Positions 53,901 through 64,000 of a stretch of 64,000 nucleotides of DNA are shown one piece after another. The stretch spans positions 24,998,673 through 25,062,672 of the forward strand of contig NC_080056.1 of NCBI RefSeq assembly GCF_026212465.1. The letters are read 5' to 3'. Source of the stretch: Amaranthus tricolor (taxonomy: Eukaryota > Streptophyta > Magnoliopsida > Caryophyllales > Amaranthaceae). The notes under the pieces were generated by a model that saw only the letters and a program-made list of their open reading frames with translations, made no database searches and was not told the DNA's origin. Both the position numbers and the translations under genes were made by a program. Positions within the stretch are counted from its first letter, which is position 1, and the number at the start of each line of letters is the position of its first letter.

Positions 53901-55180
53901 CTAATGAAATTTCACCTCGCACCATTTGCAAAATCCTCTTTCAAGCTTTTCACCACATGGTTCTCCCTCTTACTCTCACAGATGACATTATGGCCATGCA
54001 CTATGTTACAAATGCACAATGCAAGAGCTTCTTTCGGTCAGAGCCATAAAATTAAAATAGGCCACTTAAAAGCATCCATCTTGTCATGGACAGGGAGTCA
54101 TACATGCCCAAGGCAGCCACTAAGAACTGCGGAAAGGAACCATCTTTGTGGTCCAAGTTAGCTTAGCTTGTAATTAGATCGACAGAAAAGATTGTTATAA
54201 TTAGGTTCATTCTTAGACATGTCTTGGTGACATAAAGAATGCATTTACCTGGATCCCAAAAGATTCATAAGTATCTTTAACATAAAGAAAAATCTCAAAA
54301 CACTACTCTGTCGTACTAAGAATAGTACATTACCTATTTCTAGAGGAGAGCTTAAATGTAGCAATCTCGATGGGACTACGGAGTAGCTATTTAGCCACAC
54401 ATGAAATGAACTATGTATCACAGGTAGTCAGCTCTTAGAAAACCAGTGTTAGGAAATATCTTCCAGAGCACAGAAACATATAAAAATCTCACTTAATTTG
54501 ATCTACAGCATATAAAAACAAAATAATGGAAAGAGGGTCACTCACACTTAAGTTGATGTTTGAGTCCATGAGAAAGTCCAGGACTTGTGCAGTAGTTTTC
54601 TTACAGTTTGGTGATGGCTTACATCTCCATCTCCATTCCAGTTTGATCCCTTCCTTTTCAAATGTCCATGACAGCTGAACCACATTCACAAATAACACTA
54701 CTTCATCTTTAGGGTCTTAAAATGGTGTTTATGTGACCAATAAAGAATATAAAAACAAACCTTTCTAAAGCCATTTCCAGCATCAGAAAAACGGTATACA
54801 GAATCAGGCTGTTGAAACCCTAAATACTTTTCTGCAAATTTAACATATTCTGACTCGGATTGATCCCATTGACTTGCCCTTTCTTTCACATCCTCTTCTA
54901 ATGCTAATTAAATTAAACCCAAAAAATAAAAAATAAATGAATTGATGATAAAATTTAAACTCAATAAAGGAAATAAAAATAGCAAAGTGTGGCTAAATGG
55001 AGAAAGAATACCATTGCAAAGCCAAGCTTCAGCGCCATTGGTAATGAGGAGAAAGAAATGAGAAGGAAACCAAGTGCCCTTGACAAAAATAGACTCTTTA
55101 GAAGAAGATGATTCTCCAACTTCAAGCTTCAAGCATGATTCTCTAGCATAGGTTTCTTCCTGCGATGTTGAAGTTACCAT
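44915..55180 (-). CDS. XRCC4: XRCC4-like protein (non-homologous end joining), intron 3 enlarged by a retrotransposon
   Basis: Five exons with clean GT..AG borders: 55180-55012, 54903-54761, 54674-54546, 45424-45302, 45067-44915; 717 nt, 238 residues. The head domain shows [56 protein letters not shown] and [20 protein letters not shown], matching what I know of plant XRCC4. The helical stalk follows ([36 protein letters not shown]) and an acidic C-terminus. XRCC4 scaffolds DNA ligase IV when broken chromosome ends are joined in the nucleus. The frame is intact through every exon. Intron 3 runs from 54545 to 45425, 9121 bp, and contains a whole Gypsy element in the same orientation, so the transcript must be spliced across it. 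Confidence 0.93.
45425..47451. other. XRCC4 intron 3, part left of the Gypsy element
   Basis: AT-rich intron sequence. A segment with GATCATATGTTGATCC is repeated (about 45701 and 45840). No coding content recognised. Confidence 0.55.
47457..47873 (-). repeat. Gypsy-C 3' LTR
   Basis: 417 bp, TG...CA ended, matching 52542-52952. It includes a TATATATAATACG box near 47684 and the conserved CTGTATTCTAGAATACTTC. Confidence 0.95.
47940..50440 (-). pseudogene. Gypsy-C pol: RT, RNase H, integrase, chromodomain
   Basis: RT is open from 50285: [58 protein letters not shown]. RNase H begins [20 protein letters not shown] with TDQRNL (49572), then breaks. Integrase (49065-48328) has [27 protein letters not shown] and [20 protein letters not shown], so D,D,E are all present. 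The end (48188-47940) has [18 protein letters not shown], the linker typical of chromoviruses, where a chromodomain directs insertion to particular chromatin. Frames are separated by shifts and stops. Confidence 0.92.
50441..51420 (-). pseudogene. Gypsy-C protease and 5' RT region, decayed
   Basis: Just after gag lies a CCHC-like [19 protein letters not shown] near 51395-51340 in a shifted frame, then an acidic stretch and the retropepsin-like region, interrupted by stops. Part of the palm ([15 protein letters not shown] near 50470-50420) is readable. No uninterrupted frame. Confidence 0.7.
51421..52520 (-). pseudogene. Gypsy-C gag
   Basis: Readable pieces are a coiled N-terminal part (52353-52162, [19 protein letters not shown]), a capsid part [20 protein letters not shown] and [20 protein letters not shown] (52032-51838), and [20 protein letters not shown] with [17 protein letters not shown] (51774-51421), ending in a Pro/Lys-rich tail. 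Stops separate them. Confidence 0.82.
52542..52952 (-). repeat. Gypsy-C 5' LTR
   Basis: 411 bp counterpart of 47457-47873. On the minus strand it is followed at 52541 by GTGGTAGCAGAGC, the primer binding site. Confidence 0.95.
52958..54545. other. XRCC4 intron 3, part right of the Gypsy element
   Basis: AT-rich intron sequence with a stretch of AGGCG / GGCGAGGCG words near 53190-53240. No coding content recognised. Confidence 0.55.
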
Positions 55181-55489
55181 TTTTTATGATGAGATGAGAT
55201 TCGTCTACACTTTACCCAAACTGGGGTTTTCAAATGTTGCTCCCTGTGTTCGAATACATTGTTAAATACACTTCATAAGTCAATAACTGTTGCGCGTTTA
55301 AAAGAAACAAGAAGCTAAAAGTTTTGAGTTTGTCGACTTGGGCATTGTTTTTCTTCAACATATTTTTTTATCAAGTATTGGGAGCGACAACCTCATATTT
55401 AGATCAACAGCACAATCTGTAAAACCATAATTTTTTAGGATACGCGATCATTAATTGCTAATCAATTTAAGTGTATAATAGATACCTTC
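55181..55489. other. XRCC4 upstream region
   Basis: About 300 bp between the XRCC4 start codon and the AACCGA-rich repeats. The promoter must be here or overlap the repeats. No TATA box is assigned. Confidence 0.45.
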
Positions 55490-55885
55490 AAGGTTAAAAT
55501 TCGATCCGGAATCGAAAATTATCCGACCCGAAAAAATGTTAATTTTTTAGGTTTCTCGAACCGGAATTATCCGAACCGATACTGCACTCGAACCGTTTGA
55601 TAACCGAAAAGGGCAAAATCGAACTCGAATTGCAACTGAATTTTATAACCGACATATAAACGTTAACCGATGTTACCCGAACTCAACAGTGATTGACCCG
55701 AGTCAAATCCGACCCGAATTATGCACGTAACCGAATGCAACCTGACTAAAACCGATTAAGATCGAACTGTTTTTAACCGAACTGATACAAACCCGAATCG
55801 ATTATTAATCGAACTGTTTTTAATTCGAACTGATACAAACCCGAACCGATTGTTAATCGAACTGTTATAAATCCGAATCAATTTT
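55490..55885. repeat. AACCGA / ACCCGAA-rich repeats, probable terminal region of hAT-C
   Basis: Dozens of CCGAAC, ACCCGA and AACTGATACAAACCCGAA words, some in a near-tandem order (about 55780-55870). It resembles the repeat-dense end of hAT elements and lies on the coding-end side of the transposase at 57055-59503. No target duplication was found. Confidence 0.5.
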
Positions 55886-56188
55886 TCACCTAATTTCAGC
55901 AAATTAGGTCCAATTTCAATTTTCTAATTACGATTTTTTGAATATTTGAAAACTAATTTTCTAATATTGAAACATTGTAAACAAGATTATATATAAATAA
56001 ATAAGATTCCCCATGATATTGAAATCAATTATAAACCAATAAGCACATTACAAAAACCTTAGAAACATGAACAATACAAAAATTTAGATGTTTCTTCAAC
56101 ACTTCAATCTAGACTTATCCTGCTTTCTATTGCTAATTAATAATTACATATTTCATGTTAGTAATCCACCAATTCTTCAAGCTTTAAG

Positions 56189-56405
56189 CCCCAAAAATTT
56201 ACATTCATCACTTATACATCCACCAAATTCAAACATACAAATATTAAGGTTTTTAACCCCAAAAATTTACATCCATCACTTATACATCCACCAAATTTAT
56301 ATATACAAATATCAAGTTTTTTACCCCAAAAATTTACATCCATCACTTATACATCCACCTAATGTAAATATACAAATATCAAGTTTTTAACCCCAAAAAT
56401 TAACG
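56189..56405. repeat. 67-bp tandem repeat, about 3.2 copies
   Basis: CCCCAAAAATTTACAT recurs at 56189, 56257, 56324 and (partly) 56391. Each unit contains CATCACTTATACATCCACC. It lies 3' of the hAT-C transposase. Confidence 0.88.
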
Positions 56406-57054
56406 TTCAATCAGCAACTATATATAGTTATATATCCACCATAAAAGTATCATCCATCAAATGTACGTGAGTATGTCCACCATTAAATACTTTCTCCAAA
56501 ACGAAACATAAAAGTAGACAATGAGCACCAAAATCTCTCACGTACTGCTGCTTTGCTTGTGGTACCATATTTCAATCTTGAACAAAAACAAACAAAAAAA
56601 GTATTAAAAGAAAGTAATTCATTCTTATGAGAAAGATACAAAAAAGAAACGCCTAAAATTTTGCTACCAGAATATGTATCACATGTCGGGTGAGATCATT
56701 GTAATGCCTCTCAAGGTCAACAAACGCCGCATGTTCAGCAAGCTACCAACATGAATCATAGCTAAGGAAACATTTCTAAGTGCCTAATCTCAAGTAAGTA
56801 AGGCTATTAGAAAGTTGCCTATAAGACTAAGACTCATGGATAACATTCACCCAACCCAATGACTATCAAGTTTCCATGTGACTTGTAAGGTTAAATTACT
56901 TGTGTCAAGATTCCGTGTTTCAATTTGAGCCACAATCAGATCCATAAGAACCAACATCATTTGCATGGCAACAATCAAGTGAACAAACCATAACTGAGTA
57001 CATAAAGTATACGAAACACGAGTTATAATAGAATGATAATTAATTAACATTTAT

Positions 57055-59503
57055 TTAAAAAGTAAAATACGTACTAGATTCTGAAGACGAGGATCCACTT
57101 GCACCCTGATCTCCCTTAGCATACGATTCTGCATCGGGGACTAAGTCACTGCCAACAACTAATCCTACTTCATCAGGTTCTTCTTCATATCCAAACAACC
57201 AATTACGAGTTAAAATCAAGGCTTCAACATGTCTTGATAAAAGGGATGCTCTCCATCTATTCAAAATTCTTCCTCCGTAAGAAAAAGTTGATTCGGATGC
57301 AATTGTGGTTATTGGAATAGCCAATATGTCTTTAGCTATTTTAGACATAATTGGGTAAGTAGTTTGTTGGTCTTTCCAATACAACAAAATATCAAATTTC
57401 GAATCACCATGCATGTGCAAAGGTGATTCAAGGTATTTTTTCCACTTTTGATAAAATATTTGAAGAAAAAAGTAGTTCTTGAGAACTTTCAAAACTCTGT
57501 AAATAAACAATAAAACATATGAAACTTATTAATAGTAAAAATATTATAATGGAAAGACAAAATTATTGAGATAAATATTAATAATAATAAATATATTGTT
57601 AAAAGGAGTTTAAAATTAAATAATACATACCTCATAGCCATCAGAATCACGAGAGCATGAACCAATGCAAGAGCATGAACCAACTGATGTGAGATCTTCA
57701 GAAGTAGAAGCTTGATGAGCTTTAGTCGATAAAGTAATTGTAGACTTGTAATCATTGAAAAGATTGACAAGTCCAGAGCGAACCCTCACAATTTGTTGAT
57801 AAACCTCATCCTCAGATTGATAAACCTTTCTAAAATGATGTTTTAGAAATGGAATCTTATGCCTAGGGTCAAACACCACAGCAATAGACAAAATTAAAGA
57901 GGACTCTCCCCAATATTTCTCTAACTTCTCAAACATCTCATTTCCCATCCCTCTAATGCAGGTATCCTCACTTTCACAAGCACGTCGTAGGTGGTATTTT
58001 GCCTTACAAACTTGTTCAAAATATAGATTTGCAGTGGGATAATCTGACCCAGAAAAAAGATTGGTCATTTCATAGAAAGGTTGAAGAATAGAAGCCATGT
58101 TTTCAATAGATTCCCACTCACGATCAGTGAGCTTCAAGGTGTATTCAGGCTTAGTACTACCAAAGCGATTCACCGCAATTCTATAGTCAAGAGCTCGCTT
58201 CAACATTAAGTATGTAGAGTTCCATCTCGTTACAACATCCAACCACAATTTCAGCGAAGAAGGTTTTTCCAACTGAGATACAAAATCTCTAAACCTAATC
58301 ATCCTTGCCTCGGATGAATCAATGTACTTGACATTATCATGCACAAGTTTGACAGCAGGATCAATTGCTTTTAATCCATCTTTAACAATCAAATTTAAAA
58401 TGTGCGCCGCACAACGAATATGAAAATGTGCACCATCACATGGAAAAGAAGAATGGCCATTTAAACATTCGTGTAACAAGGGGATCATGGAATCATTATT
58501 AGTTGCATTGTCAACAGTCATGCACATAACCTTTGATTCAAGACCCCAATCCTTGATCATTGCATACACAAGCTCATAAATCGCATGACCAGTTGTGGGG
58601 GAGGGAAATGACGAAAATTAAGAACTTTCGACTTCAAACACCAATCCTTGTCAATATAATGAGCCGTTAAAGTCAAGTATCCACGAGATGTGCAAGCTGT
58701 CCAAATGTCACATGTCAAAGACACCTTGCTATCTAAATCCTTCAAAGTTTCAAATAACATTTTTCTTAACTTAGAGTTTTTCCTCATGCACCATCGTTCA
58801 CCTTTGGATTCAAGTAACGATGCAATTTCCTTGTGAATTTGTGCTCAACCATGCTTAAGGGGTATCCATGGTACATAATGGCCTCGGCAAAAAGAGAACA
58901 ATATTTTCTCTGACTAAAATCACCAATGAGATCACCATTTTTAGCAAGCCATTCTTGGTAAGGTTCACAAGTCTTGAGGTGATTTCTACAATTAGAGGTT
59001 CCATAGTGACCTTCGGCTCTATAGTCAGTATTCTTACAATGGCGACAAACAGCATGTAATGAAATAACAACATTGTTATCATCCTTCTCGGCCACTATGG
59101 TAAAATGATCCCAAACTGGTGAGGTACGCTTTCCAAGTCCTTCAATATCCTCTTGAAACTCAGTTCTAGTTCGCCTTTGACCTCCAGCTAAAGAAATTCC
59201 ACCTCTTTCTCTACTAGTTTTTGCACGCTTTGGTGGACGAATAGGACGTTGGACAACTTGTCTAGGGTTCGGGTTCACATTCCTTGGAGTGGATACACTA
59301 GTTTGTAACTCTTCAAACGCTGTTAATTTCAACAAAAATAATACACATGCTAGTAATCTATCTCAATATTGAACACAATGCAAAAGAATGATAAAGTACA
59401 CAAAACATATAAGGTACTTGAACCATTAGATTAACAAATTACCCGTGTTAGAAATATTGTCAAATTGAAAACCATTATCTTCATTTGCCTCATTAAAATT
59501 CAT
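57055..59503 (-). pseudogene. hAT-C transposase (RICESLEEPER-like), three exons, frameshifted
   Basis: Exon 1 59503-59443 (MNFNEANEDNGFQFDNISNT) joins exon 2 at 59319 in frame. Exon 2 runs to 57631, exon 3 from 57496 to 57055. Domains: basic N-terminus, BED zinc finger (VWDHFTIV, CRHCKNTD, CRNHLKTC), catalytic region (VSLTCDIWTACTSRGYLTLT, CMTVDNATNND, HIRCAAHILNLIV, WLDVVTRWNSTYLMLKRAL), a DUF-like middle (VVFDPRHKIPFLKHHF) and the dimerisation domain (IMSKIAKDILAIPITTIASE). Single-base shifts are needed near 58800 and 58605, and the exon 2-3 junction is also out of phase. It is otherwise close to full length, so decay is recent. It would act in the nucleus on its own termini. Confidence 0.9.
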
Positions 59504-60229
59504 ATTCCTACAATTAAGAATGAGAGATTGAACAAATTCAAAACCATCTTCAAATTTCAAAAGAAGTATTGAACATTGTTTGAACAACCTCGAAAGACAA
59601 ACTATATTAAAGATTACTAATACAAACTATCTTATACTTCTCCAAATAATAAGCTATTAAAAATAAGTGACAACCAAAAAATTTAGTCAACAATATTCAA
59701 AATCAATTTACATAAAGAACGAACAAAAAAATACATGACAAAATTACATGAACAAAAAATTACAAAAAATCAATTTCCAACAGAACCAAATATGCTTAGT
59801 TCAGATTTGAATGAATATGCTTGAGATCAATCCTGTGTTGAGCAACCAAATATGATCACAATGTGTGCATTGGTGCATTCTGAAGTCACCAAGCATCAAT
59901 CCAGATTGGTTATTCAATTTGATTGTTCAATTCATCAGCATAGTCAAGTACATACAGATTAGAAGTTGCAGCTATTAACTAGTATCAGTAGATGTGGGCT
60001 GAATGAGCAACCTCGAAAGAGCAAGAGTCAGCAGCAGCTCCGCAGGTCTGTGCAGCAACAACAACTTTCGACTTCATTACAATATTGTAGGACTCAACTT
60101 ATTACACAGAAAAGGTATATGACCAAAATATTTCAACCAAGCTATAATAATATGGAAAAAGTAAGTTCTGTACATGGCAGAAGCTTGCAATGTTATTCAT
60201 AACTAGCAACACAATGAATATAACTTTCA
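59504..60229. other. Upstream of hAT-C transposase
   Basis: No recognised coding sequence. It may be leader or promoter of the hAT element, or intron of the gene that owns the exon at 61103-61206. Confidence 0.4.
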
Positions 60230-61035
60230 TACAGAAAAGAATTGAACTAAATCTTCATACATAAGAGAATTGAACTAGCAACACAATGAATATAACTAGC
60301 CACACAATGAATATAACTAGCAACACAATTCATACAGAAGAGAATTGAACTAAATCTTCATACAGAAGAGAATTGAACTAGCAACACAATGAATATAACT
60401 AGCAACACAATGAATATAACTAGCAACACAATTCATACATAAGAGAATTAAACTAAATTTTCTTACAGAAGAGAATTGAACTAGCAACACAATGAATATA
60501 ACTAGCAACACAATTCATACATAAGAGAATTGAACTAAATCTTCATACAGAAGAGAATTGTACTAGCAACACAATGAATATAACTAGCAACTCAATGAAT
60601 ATAACTAGCAACACAATTCATACATAAGAGAATTGAACTAAATCTTCATACATAAGAGAATATAACTAGCAACACAATGAATATAACTAGCAACACAATC
60701 AATATAACTAGCAACACAATTCATACAGAAAAGAATTGAACTAAATCTTCATACAAAAGAGAATTGAACTAGCAACACAATGAATATAACTAGCAACACA
60801 ATTCATACAGAAGAGAATTGAACTAAATCTTCATACAGAAGAGAATTGAACTAGCAACACAATGAATATAACTAGCAACACAATGAATATAACTAGCAAC
60901 ACAATTCATACAAAAGAGAATTGAACTAAATCTTCATACAGAAGAGAATTGATTTAGCAACACAATGAATATAACTAGCAACACAATTCATACAGAAGAG
61001 AATTGAACTAAATCTTCATAAATACAGACTTCAAG
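60230..61035. repeat. Complex tandem array of two short units
   Basis: One unit is CTAGCAACACAATGAATATAA (about 20 bp, one to three in a row). The other is ATACAGAAGAGAATTGAACT (AAATCTTC) of about 28 bp. They alternate in irregular order for 800 bp. Confidence 0.92.
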
Positions 61036-61102
61036 CATGCCAAGAAAGTAAAAACTAACCCTAATGAATATGACTTTCAAAGACAACAACATCAGCCCTT
61101 AC

Positions 61103-61206
61103 CTTCCTTCACCAAATTTAATCAAGTTCACAGCCCCCTCATCAATGCCTGTGTATAGACTTCCTTTCACAAGCATACATGGAAGATCAATCCTATCCGA
61201 AAGTAC
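61103..61206 (-). pseudogene. Single exon of an EDR1-domain (Raf-like MAPKKK) gene
   Basis: A 104-nt exon bounded by TTTGTACCAG acceptor and GTAAGG donor reads VLSDRIDLPCMLVKGSLYTG then IDEGAVNLIKFGEGR. This matches the EDR1 N-terminal domain of plant Raf-like kinases (EDR1, SIS8 and relatives), where it is followed by YIVDLM-type sequence. No neighbouring exon was found within reach. It is either a captured fragment within or beside hAT-C or a relic of a host gene broken by repeats and the solo LTR at 61358. Function cannot be inferred from one exon. Confidence 0.7.
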
Positions 61207-61357
61207 CTGGTACAAATTTTATGAAAAGGCTATCGTCAAAACTCAGAGCAATTTACTCAAAGAAAAACTCAAAATTCAAAGCAATTTACTTAAAGCAAAA
61301 CTTAATCAGTGTGTGCGGCTATGACGGTGAATGTGAAGAAACTAGGGTTTCTTCGAC

Positions 61358-62854
61358 TGTTGGACCTCTTGAGTTTTGATGATGACTACACTTTAGCAAA
61401 TATATGTTTAGAGATTTTGTGCAGGTCGATATCCGATTAATTGTGATCGTTGATAGTACCTATGGCTTAGTTCATGGGAATATACATGTCAAAAGGTTTC
61501 AAGAGATGTTAGAAGAGTATATCACGTGGGATGTAAAATGGAGACAGGAAGTCTACTGTTCCCATGTTTGATGTTCTAGCAAGTTGGAATTTGGAGACAG
61601 CGCAGTGTTCCCAAACTGAAGTCAATTTACGTTAGCTAATAAATTCTATCTTTTATTTTTTAGTTAATGTATTTTAAATTAATTTGTTGCATTAGTTTAT
61701 TAAAGTTAATTGGCAAAAAGAATTTCTAAAATTCCTTACGTGGTGGTTTCAAGATTAATTCCTTATTTTTAGGAGATAAACTTGGATCTTCTAAAAAGTA
61801 GGAACAGCAGTTACGTCTTAATTATTTTTGGATTTTCTGAAAAATAATAAAAATAATCTTTTCCTAAAAATAGTAAAAATAACCATTTTCTAAGACTTAG
61901 TCAAAAGATAACCGTTTTTGGAATTAGTCAATAGATAACCGTTTTACCCAACCGTTTTCTAAATATAGCATGAAGTTCCAGCCATTAATTTGGGGAACAG
62001 GAATTACTACTGAAGAAACTGCTACTTTAGGGAACAGCGGTTATCAGGGAACAGCGGTTATCAGGGAACAGCGGTTATCAGTGAATAGCGGTTACTGATT
62101 GCCTTAACCGTTTGTTTGACTTATTCAAAGGCTGAAGTATTAACCGTTTTGTGATTCATTCAGCATCATTCATTGATCCATGACTAAGGATAATGGGTTG
62201 GAATATTTTTCTATTTTTAGAAATTTATTTTATTATAAATAAGCTAACTAGCTCGGTTTTTCAAAAAAAAAAATATAACGCATGCTTTAAGAGAAAAATA
62301 ATTCTTGAGCGTTTATTTTTGAAATTCTACAAGTAATATTTTGTGTTTTTAAATTGCCAATTAATTCATAATATTTACTTGTGCAACTCTTTGATTTATT
62401 TTAGAGAATTTTTATCCTTTTTGTAAGGGTTTTTGAGAGTTTATGTAATTAGACTCGGGTGAGTCTAAGGGGGAAGTTAGATAACTTTTAGTGAAGCTAG
62501 AGAGGATTAGCTTATTGTAAAGCTAAGTTTGTTGCTTTGAGTAAAGCAATTAGAGAGTGAAGAGTTGGCCTAGTTGTTACGCTTCGAGTGAAGTAAGGTG
62601 TTTATTGTAATTGTAACTAATTGCCTTAAACATAGTGAAGTTGTTAGAAATCCCAAGTGGTCGTGGTTTTTCCTTTTGTTTAGGCCCAAAAGGTTTCCAC
62701 GTAAAATCGTGCGTCTCTCTTATTATTTTGCTCTTAGTTTAAGCTTTATTTATTTTGAATAATTCCGCAAAAACAGGGCACAATCGCTTAAACTTGCAAC
62801 AACAACAATTCACCCCCCCTCTTGTTGCTGTTCCCGTTCCTAATTGAATCAACA
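61358..62854 (+). repeat. Solo LTR of the Copia-A family
   Basis: Starts TGTTGGACCTCTTGAG and ends ...AATCAACA, aligning over its whole length, in the opposite orientation, with 6418-7581. Flanking pentamers TCGAC and ACGAC differ at one base, compatible with an old target duplication. No primer site or internal sequence follows. At about 1.5 kb it is longer than the Copia-A LTR, partly because of a 17-bp repeat (GGGAACAGCGGTTATCA) present four times at 62030-62097. Confidence 0.9.
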
Positions 62855-63894
62855 ACGACTACCTTAAGATTGTTGGGTACTTGGGCCGCGAGAGTGTGAA
62901 GTGTAAACTGAAAAAAAACTAGAACTTCATACCTACAGGCTACGGTACTACAGGCTTCCGAAGATGAACGTGTTCTACCGGCCGGATTGGAGGAGAATAG
63001 ATGGGATTGTAACAGGGCCGCCAGTTATAGTGAGAGGATGAAGAAGAGAGAGTTGGGTTAGGGTTTATTAGCGCGGGATTTGGGAATTTTTAATGAATAT
63101 CAGAAATTTAGAATATGGGAAAGGGTTTCATTTCACTGTTTCAGGTTGAAGAAGCCAACGAAGTTCTTTTTTTTCAATTGAGAGTGACGTGGCAATTTCT
63201 TGACCGCTGATCTGATATTAGCATTATAAATCCAACGGCTAAAACACCTTATCCGTGTGCTATCTTAATAACCAATAACATTTTGTGCAAGTACAACTCA
63301 TAGATTGCTAAGATGGTAAGATCTCACACGTCTGACGTCTATATACAAAGATCAACGACTTAGAATAAGTAATGTATCAAATTTAGTAATATATTCATCA
63401 AATTGGACAATTAGTTATCTAAAATAATTTATTTGAGTAATATAAATATTTTATATCAAATATTAAATATTTTTATTATTGAATTTGGTCAAATTCAATA
63501 ATTTAGGCTATTTAATTCAAAGTAACAAAAAAGGTGGAGTACTAGTTTCATTTACTATAATAGATCGAATTACGATAAGTGAACTTTGAATTACGATCGA
63601 TTATTAATAGCCTATAAATTACTTTAGAGTATTCAAGATCAGTAATAACTAATAAGTAATAACATTGAGTTAACTGTCAATAATAGTCTGTAACTATAAC
63701 TCTATAACTCTATAAGATAGTTTGTATTAGTTTCATTCACTCCAATAGGTCTAGTTCCGAACATTATTAAGCTTTAAATTAAATACGATCAATTATTAGT
63801 GTAATAGATTTATTATTTTAAAGTATTCAAGGTCACTAATAAGTATAAATACATAATATCATATAAAATGGTTATGATTACTTGATTAATCTAA
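62855..63894. other. Possible promoter/leader region (minus) and AT-rich spacer
   Basis: On the minus strand, 63100-62900 reads like a plant transcript start: AACCCTAACCCAACTCTCTC and CT-rich sequence, continuing towards the EDR1 exon across the solo LTR (AAACCCTAGTTTCTTC at about 61350). No ORF was fixed. From 63240 to 63894 the sequence is AT-rich with nothing recognised. Confidence 0.35.
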
Positions 63895-64000
63895 TTCACT
63901 TGACAACCCGAGCTCGATTGACACGCGACTCGAATTTCAACCGATAACAAACCGGTTTGAACCTGATAATGCGAACAACCGTTGTTAAACCGACCCGTAA
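63895..64000. repeat. AACCG / ACCCG-rich end of another element, cut by the window
   Basis: GACAACCCGAGCTCG, TCAACCGATAACAAACCGG and AAACCGACCCG cluster at the right edge, similar in word content to 55490-55885 and in the same orientation rather than inverted. Confidence 0.4.

Overview
The window is plant nuclear DNA, most likely from a eudicot. It is AT-rich, has spliced genes with plant-type GT..AG introns, and contains a receptor kinase, an XRCC4 homologue and many nested plant transposons. No species is claimed. I confidently recognise only two complete cellular genes: a G-type lectin S-receptor-like kinase (24796-28365, minus, 7 exons, about 839 residues) and an XRCC4-like double-strand-break repair gene (44915-55180, minus, 5 exons, about 238 residues). 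A single exon of an EDR1-domain (Raf-like MAPKKK) gene lies at 61103-61206.

Left third (1-20076): Copia-A (1-7581, minus, cut by the window edge) has long gag and pol frames, a 3' additional ORF and one LTR. It abuts a decayed Ty3/Gypsy piece (7582-9480), into whose LTR it probably inserted. Next is a full-length Copia-B (9909-20076, plus) with two 1.38-kb LTRs about 5% apart, broken gag and pol, and its own 3' additional ORF of the same kind. Both Copia elements have a stop codon followed by a pyrimidine tract and AG exactly at the gag/protease junction.

Middle (20077-43117): a 57-bp minisatellite, a self-complementary (CT)n(AT)n(AG)n tract, a T-rich region with exon-like remnants, and the receptor kinase with a SINE-like insert in an intron. 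These are followed by a 996-bp hAT deletion derivative with a perfect 8-bp target duplication and a second, broken hAT transposase. From 34298 to 42228 lies a Mutator-like element bounded directly by (TA)n microsatellites. It encodes a spliced FAR1-type transposase on the plus strand and a multi-exon Ulp1-protease-like gene on the minus strand, and carries 113-bp tandem arrays in introns of both genes. A 282-bp MITE with matching ends follows, again between (TA)n tracts.

Right third (43118-64000): an RTE-type LINE tail, then XRCC4. The third intron of XRCC4 is about 9.1 kb because a complete Gypsy chromovirus (47457-52952, TSD CCATT) sits inside it in the same orientation. Beyond it are a nearly full-length but frameshifted hAT transposase (57055-59503), several tandem arrays, the EDR1-domain exon, and a solo LTR of the Copia-A family (61358-62854).

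The cellular genes do not form a pathway; the window is a record of transposon nesting around two apparently intact genes. The observations most worth following are the (TA)n-bounded MULE/MITE pair with its Ulp1-like gene, the retrotransposon carried in the XRCC4 intron, and a strong enrichment of the octamer GGGAACAG in the Copia-A family.
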